Below, piece after piece: positions 13,300 to 21,300 of a stretch of 30,777 nucleotides of DNA (position 1 is the stretch's first letter; the number at the start of each line of letters is the position of its first letter). The position numbers and the translations under genes were made by a program. Origin of the DNA: a virus; the IMG/VR virus record IMGVR_UViG_3300023179_000353, positions 1-30,777 of that record, one strand, 5' to 3'. The notes under the pieces were generated by a model that was not told the DNA's origin, did not search any database, and saw only the letters and a list, made by a program, of their open reading frames with translations.

Positions 13300-13421
13300 G
13301 TTTTTTATTAAGGCTGATGGAGTGCCACATGGCAAGTGTGACAACCTCCCCTCCGTCAGCCGATTTGTAAGTAATAAAATAGGGAGAACAATAACAAACA
13401 AAACACCGAGGAGGTGCCGAA
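13300..13421 (+). promoter_or_regulatory. Structured 5' leader with built-in anti-Shine-Dalgarno
   Basis: Outer stem GGCTGATGGA (13312-13321) pairs with TCCGTCAGCC (13352-13361), ten pairs counting one U-G. It encloses a small hairpin TGCC-acat-GGCA (13323-13334) and a single-stranded ACCTCC (13344-13349), which is a perfect complement of GGAGGT (13410-13415), the ribosome binding site of the 13422 gene. It could switch translation between sequestered and open states. No known riboswitch class was recognised. Confidence 0.55.
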
Positions 13422-13892
13422 ATGAATACCATAAGTAAAGACCAATCCATAATCACTCAGGTCGCAGCGAAGATTGCTGCCGACTTGACACCGAAATCAG
13501 ATGATGTGCAAATCAACATCGCCAACTGGCTGTTGGCGTTTGATGCGACATCGGATGCGTTGCTGGAGAAACACGGCATGACACAACTGGACGACCAACA
13601 GGTTGCCGAGATTGTGCAACAAGTGTTCCCGAACTCAGTGACCGTCACACAAACACCAGCGCCACAGTGGGCGACACAGCAAACACAACCGCAAACCTCA
13701 GGGTTTCAGGTTCGTATCAAAGGCAAACAGCACGGAGACATCCCTGCATGGTTGCATGCTGAATGCGCCAAGAAAGGCGTGACCGAAGTGTGGGATAACC
13801 GTGATGGATTGTCCGCTAACCCGAAGCGTCCTTGGTTCAAATCAACGACATCTAACGATGCGTTTTGGGCACCGAGACCTGCTAGGTCATAA
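13422..13892 (+). CDS. Conserved replication-region protein
   Basis: 156 residues, ATG at 13422 after GAGGAGGTG. Residues 1-70 are helical; a Gln/Thr/Pro linker (75-92) leads to a conserved C-terminal domain with VRIKGKQHGDIPAWLHAEC, TEVWDNRDGL and NPKRPWFKS. That C-terminal domain is familiar from phage proteins next to helicase and primase genes. A role as a helicase loader, ssDNA-binding or replication accessory protein is inferred from position. It overlaps the next gene (TAATG). Confidence 0.65.
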   Translation: MNTISKDQSIITQVAAKIAADLTPKSDDVQINIANWLLAFDATSDALLEKHGMTQLDDQQVAEIVQQVFPNSVTVTQTPAPQWATQQTQPQTSGFQVRIKGKQHGDIPAWLHAECAKKGVTEVWDNRDGLSANPKRPWFKSTTSNDAFWAPRPARS

Positions 13893-14959
13893 TGCAAGAC
13901 CCCGACTTCAAGGGGCGATGGTCAGCGTTAGGGCGGGGAGAACAACTCCCCGCCTTTGACGCATCTAAGACCCCCGCACACTTTTTTAAACCACTAGCGC
14001 TTGCGGCTGACGAATATGTATATTGGGCACAAAACCCTGACGAACGAATCTATTTGGGGTTCCCTGACATTGATGGGCAGATGCGTGGCATCGCACCATC
14101 AGAAATGTGTTTGATAAACGGCTACAGCCATAGCGGTAAAACTTTGTTTCTGTTACAAATCTTGTTGGCGAACAAAACAAAACCCGTAATCTACTTTTGC
14201 CCTGACGAACCCCGAACATTGACGCTAATCAAATTGGCGTGTCTGACGCATGGCATTGACGCAAATTTGTTGGAGCAAGAAATCAGCCGAGGTGTACCCG
14301 AAGCGATTGAACTGCTACGCAAAACCTCAACCGAAGAGTTCCCGAACCTAGCGGTCTTTGACCAAATGCTGTCCTTAGCGGATATGGAACGGGCGTTGGG
14401 TGAAGTGCGTGACGCTTGGGGTCAGCCAGCGTTAATCGTGTTTGACTACTTGGAACTGTTGATGGGTGGCGGTGAAGATGTGCCATCCAAAGCGAACACA
14501 CTCAAAGGTTTTGGTAAACGCCATAATGTTCCATTATTGGTGTTGCATCAATCATCTAGGTCTGCTGGTGCGGATGGGCGAAAAATGACTATATCTTCAG
14601 GTGCATACGGTGGTGAGCAACAATCAGCGCATGTGATTGGTGTTCGCCGTAAACGCTTTGAGATAGAAGCACAGATTCGTGAAATTGAGGACAAACTAGA
14701 TAAGTCCAACAGCACAGAACGACTACTGGAACGCTTGGATTCTTTACGGTACGAACAGCGTATCCACATGAATACGGTGACAATCAACTTGGTGAAATGT
14801 AAACGCCCAGCATCAACATTATTGGATGACATGGATTACGAAATTGAACAAGGCACAGGCAGACTGATTCGGCTCACGAACCACAATCTGCCGTCATATA
14901 TCCATAATGAACCACAAGTTCCGCAACAACTGGAACTGGCGGTAATGGAGGACTGGTGA
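13892..14959 (+). CDS. RecA/DnaB-fold replicative helicase or ATPase
   Basis: 355 residues, start ATG overlapping the previous stop. Walker A GYSHSGKT at 77-84, Walker B with Asp185 in LIVFDYLELL, and a LHQ motif with Gln220, as in DnaB/RadB-type RecA folds. The N-terminal part is short and lacks the usual DnaB dimerisation domain. A charged coiled region (about 255-290) precedes the C-terminus. Expected role: 5'-3' helicase driving replication, coupled to the primase by a four-base GTGA overlap. It could instead be a RecA-type recombination ATPase. Confidence 0.8.
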   Translation: MQDPDFKGRWSALGRGEQLPAFDASKTPAHFFKPLALAADEYVYWAQNPDERIYLGFPDIDGQMRGIAPSEMCLINGYSHSGKTLFLLQILLANKTKPVIYFCPDEPRTLTLIKLACLTHGIDANLLEQEISRGVPEAIELLRKTSTEEFPNLAVFDQMLSLADMERALGEVRDAWGQPALIVFDYLELLMGGGEDVPSKANTLKGFGKRHNVPLLVLHQSSRSAGADGRKMTISSGAYGGEQQSAHVIGVRRKRFEIEAQIREIEDKLDKSNSTERLLERLDSLRYEQRIHMNTVTINLVKCKRPASTLLDDMDYEIEQGTGRLIRLTNHNLPSYIHNEPQVPQQLELAVMEDW

Positions 14960-15852
14960 TACCTGAACAAGTAGTCGGCATGTTCACCACACTGTTTCGT
15001 GGTCGTGGCGATGTGTACGGACATGAAGAAGGTAGATGCGTTAAAGAACCATTGACACACGATGTTTTTAAACAACACCTACAAGGTGTTCAAGCAATCG
15101 GTGTGTATCCGATGGTGCCCATCAACAATGTGCATCATGTTGTTTGGGGATGCTCCGACATTGACATAGAAGATTTGGCTGGTGCCCGAAAAATCCAGTC
15201 AGCGTTATCTGCCGTGAATGTCACCTCGTTCGTGGAGCGTTCACGCTCCAAAGGTTACCATGTTTGGGTATTCGCAGAACAAGTTGTCCCTGCGTCAGAT
15301 ATGCGAAGAATGCTGTTGTGCGCCCATCAGGTCGCAGAATATCCTGCACGAGAAGTAAACCCGAAACAAGAAACATTGAACTCAGGTCAATACGGCAACT
15401 ATGTTCGCTTACCGTATTTCAACGCCGAGGACATGACCGACTCGCACAGGCGCATATTGGATGCCGATAATCAGGCGATGCCGTTAAACGATTTTGTTTC
15501 ATCCGCTATGTCATCACGAACACCAACGAAACTTATTGCCGACCTAGCGAAGTTGTGGCAGGAACCTGTAGCGACATCTGCTGTGATTGACATGTCGCAA
15601 TCCGTCAGCGTTAAAGAAGCATTGATGCAACTCAGCCCCCTAGGTAAAGTGATATGGCGTGATGGTCCGCTACCAACAAAAGACCGTTCAACGACACTGG
15701 CACGCCTAGGGCACGAGTGTGTGCGGTCATGTATGTCGCCCAGTGAAACGAAAATTGTTTTGGTTGATGCAGATAAACGGTGGGGTAAATATCATTTGCG
15801 TCCCAACGGTGAACTAGAAATAGACAAATTGGTTGTACGGGTGTTCTCGTGA
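14956..15852 (+). CDS. Archaeo-eukaryotic-type primase (AEP)
   Basis: 298 residues, GTG start at 14956, overlapping the helicase stop and preceded by GGAGGA. Catalytic motifs of the AEP superfamily are visible: Asp68-Ile-Asp70 (in GCSDIDIED), an sxH-like SKGYHVW with His102, and NYVRLPYF (148-155). The last third (res 200-298) resembles a helical C-terminal domain. It would make RNA or DNA primers for the helicase. The family is similar to phage and TOTE-type primases. No zinc-binding domain and no separate DNA polymerase gene are present in the cluster, so host polymerase or a polymerase elsewhere is needed. Confidence 0.75.
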   Translation: MIPEQVVGMFTTLFRGRGDVYGHEEGRCVKEPLTHDVFKQHLQGVQAIGVYPMVPINNVHHVVWGCSDIDIEDLAGARKIQSALSAVNVTSFVERSRSKGYHVWVFAEQVVPASDMRRMLLCAHQVAEYPAREVNPKQETLNSGQYGNYVRLPYFNAEDMTDSHRRILDADNQAMPLNDFVSSAMSSRTPTKLIADLAKLWQEPVATSAVIDMSQSVSVKEALMQLSPLGKVIWRDGPLPTKDRSTTLARLGHECVRSCMSPSETKIVLVDADKRWGKYHLRPNGELEIDKLVVRVFS

Positions 15853-16307
15853 AAAAACCGTTTGACCAAAACTTGTATGACGCTGACGACCCAGCGAAAC
15901 AACAAATATTAGACTGGTTGATATCCCAAGGTTTTAACGGCGAAATCAACCCAAACCAATATGGCATAGACATAATCGGCGATTGGGATGGCAGCCCTTG
16001 GGCTGCCGAAGTGGAAGTGAAACATAATTGGAAAGACGACTATTTTCCTTTCAAAACAGTGCATTTTTCTGCCAGAAAACTAAAATTTCTGGAACACCCA
16101 GCAGACATCTGTTTCATAATGTTGAATCACGCTAGAACAACGGCGTTAATAGTGAGGAAACCGTATTTACAATCCGCTATAATCGTTACCAAAAATACTA
16201 TATACACAACCGAAGAACAATTTATTGAAGTACCACTTGCCTACTGTTCAATACATTCTTTAGAAAGTAAGCAAGATGACAACGGAACGCAACGCAGAAT
16301 CTTTTAG
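15849..16307 (+). CDS. PD-(D/E)XK nuclease-like protein
   Basis: 152 residues, GTG at 15849 overlapping the primase stop (GTGA). The core carries YGIDIIG with Asp41 and then EVEVK with Glu56 and Lys58, the Asp...Glu-x-Lys pattern of PD-(D/E)XK nucleases, followed by HNWKDDYFPF. Nucleases of this type cut branched or damaged DNA in phage replication. The last part (after residue 120) is unlike any motif I know. Its end overlaps the RusA start by 32 bases. Confidence 0.65.
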   Translation: MKKPFDQNLYDADDPAKQQILDWLISQGFNGEINPNQYGIDIIGDWDGSPWAAEVEVKHNWKDDYFPFKTVHFSARKLKFLEHPADICFIMLNHARTTALIVRKPYLQSAIIVTKNTIYTTEEQFIEVPLAYCSIHSLESKQDDNGTQRRIF

Positions 16308-16647
16308 CAACGAATCAATTTCAATATTTGTTCCCGTGAAACCCGTCCCCAAGGGACGACCCCGTATGACTAGGCGTGGGCGTGTATTCACACCGCAACG
16401 CACATTGGATGCCGAGGCTCTTGTCCGTGAAGCATACGGTGACCGACCAAAGTTTGAAGGTCCAGTGTCTTTGGTGTTGAACTTTGCCGAGGATGGCACA
16501 TTGATTGTAATATGTCCGTATTATGGCAGCGATTCTCGGCTGCGGGGCGACATAGATAACTATATTAAAACCATAATGGATGGCTTAAACGGTGTTGCTT
16601 GGGATGACGACAAGCAGGTATTTCATGTTGTGGCGGAAAAACAATGA
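16276..16647 (+). CDS. rusA: RusA-family Holliday junction resolvase
   Basis: 123 residues, ATG at 16276. Features of RusA: VPKGRPRMTRRGR (24-36) for DNA contact, then GDIDNYIKTIMDGLNG with Asp92, Asp94, Asn95, Lys98 and Asp102, and a DDD at 110-112. These acidic residues correspond to the metal-binding catalytic site of E. coli RusA. It resolves four-way junctions to prepare DNA for packaging. It overlaps the upstream nuclease by 32 bases and the next small gene by ATGA. Confidence 0.9.
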   Translation: MTTERNAESFSNESISIFVPVKPVPKGRPRMTRRGRVFTPQRTLDAEALVREAYGDRPKFEGPVSLVLNFAEDGTLIVICPYYGSDSRLRGDIDNYIKTIMDGLNGVAWDDDKQVFHVVAEKQ

Positions 16648-16817
16648 AGCGTGTAATGGTTTGGATGTGGGAACACAACATAGAAACAATTGACCCTAAA
16701 AGCGGTAAAAAAGTTTTTGTTTCAGCGCTCAGCGAGAAACCTATTGAGGGTGGTAAACGCAGGCGTGTAGCACATTACAGAGAAAAAGAACATCGCCGTA
16801 AGCCCAATGAAGTATGA
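16644..16817 (+). CDS. Small basic hypothetical protein
   Basis: 57 residues, MKRVMVWMWEHNIETID to HRRKPNEV. The ATG overlaps the RusA stop (ATGA) and the end overlaps the next gene by 11 bases. The C-terminal half is rich in Arg, Lys and His (GGKRRRVAHYREKEHRRKP), so nucleic acid binding is plausible. No family recognised. Confidence 0.65.
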   Translation: MKRVMVWMWEHNIETIDPKSGKKVFVSALSEKPIEGGKRRRVAHYREKEHRRKPNEV

Positions 16818-17145
16818 ACCAACCGCACGACAGGGAGCCTCGTTTTATGAAATCCTTATGCAACCGTTCGTGGATGATGACATGTCTGCGCCAACAGATT
16901 GGGAACTCATTGACCTCGTTCAAGAGGTGTTTGCTACACTTGATGACGCTGACAAAGAGATTTTAAACGAAATCTTTTTTCAACAAAACACTTATGAAGT
17001 TGCCAAAACAAACATAGGTATCAAAGCCAAATCGCATGCGTGGCGCAAGACACGCAGAGCGTTAAACAATCTTAAAAAAGCATTATTAGAAAACGAAACA
17101 TTCAGGAGTAAATATGCCAGCACCTTTACCGACAACTTGGGATGA
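16807..17145 (+). CDS. Sigma-factor region 4-like HTH protein
   Basis: 112 residues, ATG at 16807. Residues 40-95 resemble sigma-70 region 4: LDDADKEILNEIFFQQ followed by TYEVAKTNIGIKAKSHAWRK, an HTH-like segment, and RRALNNLKKALL. No region 2 is seen, so it is not a full sigma factor; it may be a co-regulator binding RNA polymerase or a late-gene activator. It overlaps the next gene by 32 bases. Family unsure. Confidence 0.55.
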   Translation: MKYEPTARQGASFYEILMQPFVDDDMSAPTDWELIDLVQEVFATLDDADKEILNEIFFQQNTYEVAKTNIGIKAKSHAWRKTRRALNNLKKALLENETFRSKYASTFTDNLG

Positions 17146-17665
17146 AGCCTCGTTACAAGCGTTAGAATATATCACGAACATTGTTTCCACCGTCAAATTT
17201 GAGGAACCTGTTTGGAAGAAATATAACGCCATTTTAGATAGTCTTGCGTCGTTTGTTTCGTGGCGTGAAGCCGCCAGCGAAGCGCAGGCGGTGTCTGTAA
17301 TGGTGGATGCAGGGTGTATGGCTATGCATTCGTTAGTGCCTTTAACTTTGGGCGTGGACAAAACGGAGATGCACAAACTGTTGTGCCGTAAACAGCACGA
17401 TTACGGGCATGGGAACATCAGCAAATTTGGTTTGGTGGGTGTGGCTGTGCGCATGTGCGACAAAATTGCCCGAGCAGAAAACATGACTTTAAAAGGTGGT
17501 GTATCCGCACAGGTGTCAGAACCTTTGAAGGATGCTTTTGAGGACATTATCGGCTATGCCGTGATAGCGGTAATGTTGTATCGCAACACTTTTATGTTGC
17601 CTTTGGATTCTTCTGAGTCCGCTAAACAAAAATATATGCCACAACAATTGGAGTTAAACATATGA
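17114..17665 (+). CDS. Nucleotide-modification-type (DUF1599/Nmad1-like) protein
   Basis: 183 residues, ATG at 17114 behind AGGAG. The C-terminal part, from about residue 90, carries KQHDYGHGNISKFG, then RMCDKIARAENM, and finally DAFEDIIGYAVIAVML, the pattern of a helical domain associated with nucleotide modification (DUF1599), distantly like MazG/dUTPase-type all-alpha NTP pyrophosphatases. It may act on a nucleotide pool or a modified base. The N-terminal half is unfamiliar. Confidence 0.65.
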   Translation: MPAPLPTTWDEASLQALEYITNIVSTVKFEEPVWKKYNAILDSLASFVSWREAASEAQAVSVMVDAGCMAMHSLVPLTLGVDKTEMHKLLCRKQHDYGHGNISKFGLVGVAVRMCDKIARAENMTLKGGVSAQVSEPLKDAFEDIIGYAVIAVMLYRNTFMLPLDSSESAKQKYMPQQLELNI

Positions 17666-17868
17666 GCGAACAAGAACCAATCAGTCTGTATGGTGCCCGA
17701 GGCAGAAAAATTGATATCGGTGGAACAGAACTGCAAATAGATGACGAATTTATGGTCGCAACATTGTTGGCTGTAATCGCCGTGTTAAATACCCTGCACC
17801 CTACGATTGACGAACACATTTCTACAGTAGGACAAAAAATTTATGACGAAATCACAAAAGCCAACTAA
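17662..17868 (+). CDS. Small hypothetical protein
   Basis: 68 residues, ATG at 17662 overlapping the previous stop by four bases (ATGA). The segment DIGGTELQIDDEFMVATLL contains alternating strand-helix pattern; the middle is a mildly hydrophobic helix (FMVATLLAVIAVLNTLHP) that could span or touch a membrane. Its end overlaps the next small gene by 26 bases. Function unknown. Confidence 0.65.
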   Translation: MSEQEPISLYGARGRKIDIGGTELQIDDEFMVATLLAVIAVLNTLHPTIDEHISTVGQKIYDEITKAN

Positions 17869-18007
17869 TCTAGAATTGTTTGAAGAGATGGTTGTTCAAC
17901 TTATTGCCGAAGCCCGAAGGCTGGGTTTACCGAACGCCCGTGTTCGTGACCTGCAAGAAACCAAAGTTGTTATCAAACAGATTCGTAAAGCACGGGAAAA
18001 ACTATAA
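17843..18007 (+). CDS. Tiny helical basic protein
   Basis: 54 residues, start ATG inside the end of the previous gene, no strong ribosome binding site. The sequence LFEEMVVQLIAEARRLG and KVVIKQIRKAREKL indicates two amphipathic helices with a basic C-terminus. It overlaps the following start by one base (TAATG). Real because of chained overlaps; function unknown. Confidence 0.6.
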   Translation: MTKSQKPTNLELFEEMVVQLIAEARRLGLPNARVRDLQETKVVIKQIRKAREKL

Positions 18008-18255
18008 TGGACCCCAAAGATTTTGACCCCGATGACCTGTCAGAAATGTCCACGATGTTTGCACGCATAATGTCCGACAGCGACCAAGGATACACAATGG
18101 AGTTCTCTATCAGCCGACTACAAGCCAAAGACCTGATGAACATGTGGACAAAAGCCTGTTTAGGTGACCCTATATCTACAGCCCAATGTTTGATTGAGTA
18201 CGGAAAAATAATGTTAGAACTGCAATATGCTCTAACCAATGACGAACGAGACTAA
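18007..18255 (+). CDS. Last plus-strand gene, small hypothetical protein
   Basis: 82 residues, MDPKDFDPDDLSEMSTMFA to ALTNDERD. Acidic at both ends, helical in the middle. It closes the plus-strand replication cluster and its stop overlaps the stop of the convergent minus-strand ORF at 18252-18350. No recognisable family. Confidence 0.65.
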   Translation: MDPKDFDPDDLSEMSTMFARIMSDSDQGYTMEFSISRLQAKDLMNMWTKACLGDPISTAQCLIEYGKIMLELQYALTNDERD

Positions 18256-18350
18256 TCCTCTTCGCTGTCATCCAGTTTTTCGCCACACACAGGATTCTGT
18301 GGCAACGGCTTTTGCCGTTCCAAACATGCACATAATTTTGCTTTAAACAT
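18252..18350 (-). CDS. Tiny cysteine-containing protein, convergent with the plus cluster
   Basis: 32 residues, MFKAKLCACLERQKPLP then NPVCGEKLDDSEED. The ATG overlaps the TAA of the giant virion gene (TAATG), a junction used throughout this phage. Three Cys residues could bind metal. It would be the last gene of the late operon and is weakly supported because of its size. A stem AACGGC-tttt-GCCGTT (18304-18319) lies inside it. Confidence 0.45.
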   Translation of the reverse strand: MFKAKLCACLERQKPLPQNPVCGEKLDDSEED

Positions 18351-21300
18351 TAACCCTCGGATGGAATAAGATTTCGTTCAATCATTTCTTTAGTAAAATC
18401 TTTCAAAGTAAACTGACGATTAATCAACTCACTACGAACATTATCATCCTTAATAATTGTAATCGGAATACCCAACTCATTCAACCACGATTGACCTGTT
18501 CGTGTAGCATAATTTTCTTTGCCACCCAAACTACCGCCAGACAATCTTTGTATTCTGGAAATCAACGGAATAGCGTTACCCAACGCATATTGAGTGAAAC
18601 CCTTAATAGTCTTATTACCCTGTTTGTCATAAATAGGGTCAAAGCCGATTGATTCTAAAATATTAACGGCGGCTAGTTCTAAACCACGAGCAGGTGTACG
18701 CTCAGGAAAAGGACCAACATCAATACCAAGTTGCTTGCCAGCAATATATTCAAAAGGCAACTTGTATATTGGATACGCTTGACCAACCAAACGGCGTGGG
18801 TCCAAAATAGAACGCAAACCTTCCTGCAATCTTTGTTGAGGCATATCAGGTTGAATTGTGTAATAACCTTCACCCAGTAACGGCACATTACCACGACCAA
18901 TACCTAGTGGCTCACGAGGTTCCTGCCATTCAGGAATAATTTGTTCGCTATCAACAGGCAAAGTCTGTTGAACTTTCTCATAAATGTTGTATGCGTTCGG
19001 ACGCATAAACTGGTTCGTTATCTGATTCGGAATGTTTCGTGTTGTCCAAATCCAAAACGGCACAAACTGCAACATCATTTCATCCAACTTGGACAAATCG
19101 CTATAATCAAAATGGTAGCGGGTCACCTTCGCAACAGCGTCATCATAACTACCACCCTTTAATATGGTGTCTAACGCCATTGGGAAACGCACGGCTGCTT
19201 CAACACGGGTGTTCGCACGGCGAACACCCCGAGTATAAGCATTAGTGGAGAACCCTTGCTTGCGAACAAACTCGGCTGCGTTCTCCGCAACAGGTTGCAT
19301 CCGAGTACCCAAACTAGTGGAATCCAAACCAGTTTTATTTAACAAATTGATTATACGCTCACCAAGCGTTCCAGCGATAACAGGTTCACGCAAATCCGTA
19401 AACGACCCCTGTAAGCCCGTAGCAATCGCCGCCTTCAACGCCTGCTCATATTGTCCACGCAACACAGGGTCCACAATACCCAACTTATCCAACCATCTAG
19501 CAGGACCATACTTGTTCAATGCGTTCATAGCCTTAACACCTTGCACGGCGGTCATACCATCAACACCAGCAACAGCATTCATAAACATAGACGAATACGA
19601 GTTACGAACAACAAAACCAAGACTGGTTACCGCATAAGTTTTAAACAAATCATTTGCGGCAAACAAAAACTGTCGCACCATACCAGCATTTGACTTAGCC
19701 AAAAGTTTCTGCAAATTAGGTTTCCACACAGACAACAACTGCTCAGGTGCCTGCACACCCAACCCCAAAATCGCTTCCCAACCCTCAAGCACCCGTTGCT
19801 CAACGGGTGCCATAATCTCACCAAATCTGCCAGCCCTAACAATATCTATTAGTTCCTTGTTGGCAACAACAGCGTCCTCGGCTTGCGCCAAACCAACCTC
19901 ACCAACATGCAACAACTGTGTTACACGCTCATACGCCGCTTTAACAGTTTGGTCTTTAATATATTTAGTTGATTCAACGCTGCGTTGTACGCTGCGCACC
20001 CATTCACGGGCAGCAACACCAGCCTCGCCTCGTGCTGGCATATTTAACATCGCCTGCCCAACAGCAGCGAGTTCGTTACGCAAAGCGTTACCCGTGCCAT
20101 CACTCCATTGTTTTAATGTTTTGGCTTGTTCAAACAAAACCTGTAAACGGTCTTGATAATTTAGTAATTGTCTTTCCGCACCTGCTATTGTTTGCGCTTT
20201 TGCGCTAGAAGTTCCCACACCTGTTCCGAGAACGCCCTGATTTCCTGCGGGGACATTTCTGCCAACGGCTTGGGTGGCTGTATCAACTCCACGAACTCCT
20301 GTTGCTTCTTCTCTACCACCAGTTCCTCCTGTCGGTATTTCTTGTTTGTTTTTAACATCCCAAATAGCCTGTTGGTTTCTTTCACGACCAGCCCTAACTG
20401 CTTCGTCTTGTTTCAGTATATTATCAACAACATCTAAAACAACTTCATCATTATTTTTATCATGCCAAATACCAAGATAGTTTTTGCCACCTAACTGTTC
20501 TTTTTTGCTGTTGAAATATGATTCCAATATATTGACACCACTTGATTTCTCAAAGAAATCTGATGCAGGAACAATGGTGCTGAACTCTTTGCGTGCCACC
20601 ATAAAACCACCTGTGGGTTCTTTGCCTGTCAGCATACGCACGGACAAACCTTCGTTAGCAGCAACTTTTTCTATAATGGATTCCAACTGTCTAGGTTTAG
20701 GAACAGCAATTTCTCCTGCCCGTCCACCAACACGAATCTCGCCAACAGCCTGAGCAATAGAACGCTCCAAATTCCTACGCAACTTCGCTTCCTGTTTAGT
20801 TGCTGTTTCCAACGCTTTGGTGATACCAGCACGGTCCAACACAACCTTCTGACCACCAACAATAACAGTTTGTTTCCTACCTTGAATTTCAGCAACCTGC
20901 GCCCGTGCACCAGCAACAACCTGCTGTCGTTGCACCTTCTGTTGCGCCAACATTTCTTTCTGAGCAGTCAGTTCACGAATACGAGCACCAATAGCACTAC
21001 GAGCAACATCAACTTCTTGGCGTGCACCAGCAGCCTCAGCCAACCGACCCGCAGCAGCCTCACTGGCGGTCGTATAATCGGAACGCAATATAGAACCCAA
21101 CACAGGATTGTCGGCACCCTGAACAGGTGCCGTAGTAGAATTAGACGGCGTAACCATATAATCTTGCGGTTTAACAACAACAATCGCAGTATCTTCAGCC
21201 GTGTCATCAAACAACTTCGCAGGCAACAACAACCCATCCATCTGTCTCTCTAGGTCGGCAGCCAAAGCCACATCACCCAATGCCGAATCTATAATCATTC

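Noticed and set aside
13300-13421. Known riboswitch class
   Set aside because: The conserved loops of common riboswitches could not be found, so it is recorded only as a structured leader.
14015-14210. Further CTGACGA hits near the helicase start
   Set aside because: They encode ordinary Asp-Glu codons in the helicase gene and no helices II and III can be drawn.
18304-18319. AACGGC-tttt-GCCGTT as a bidirectional terminator between convergent operons
   Set aside because: The stem is only six pairs, there is no T run on either side, and it is inside a possible small gene, so termination is not supported.
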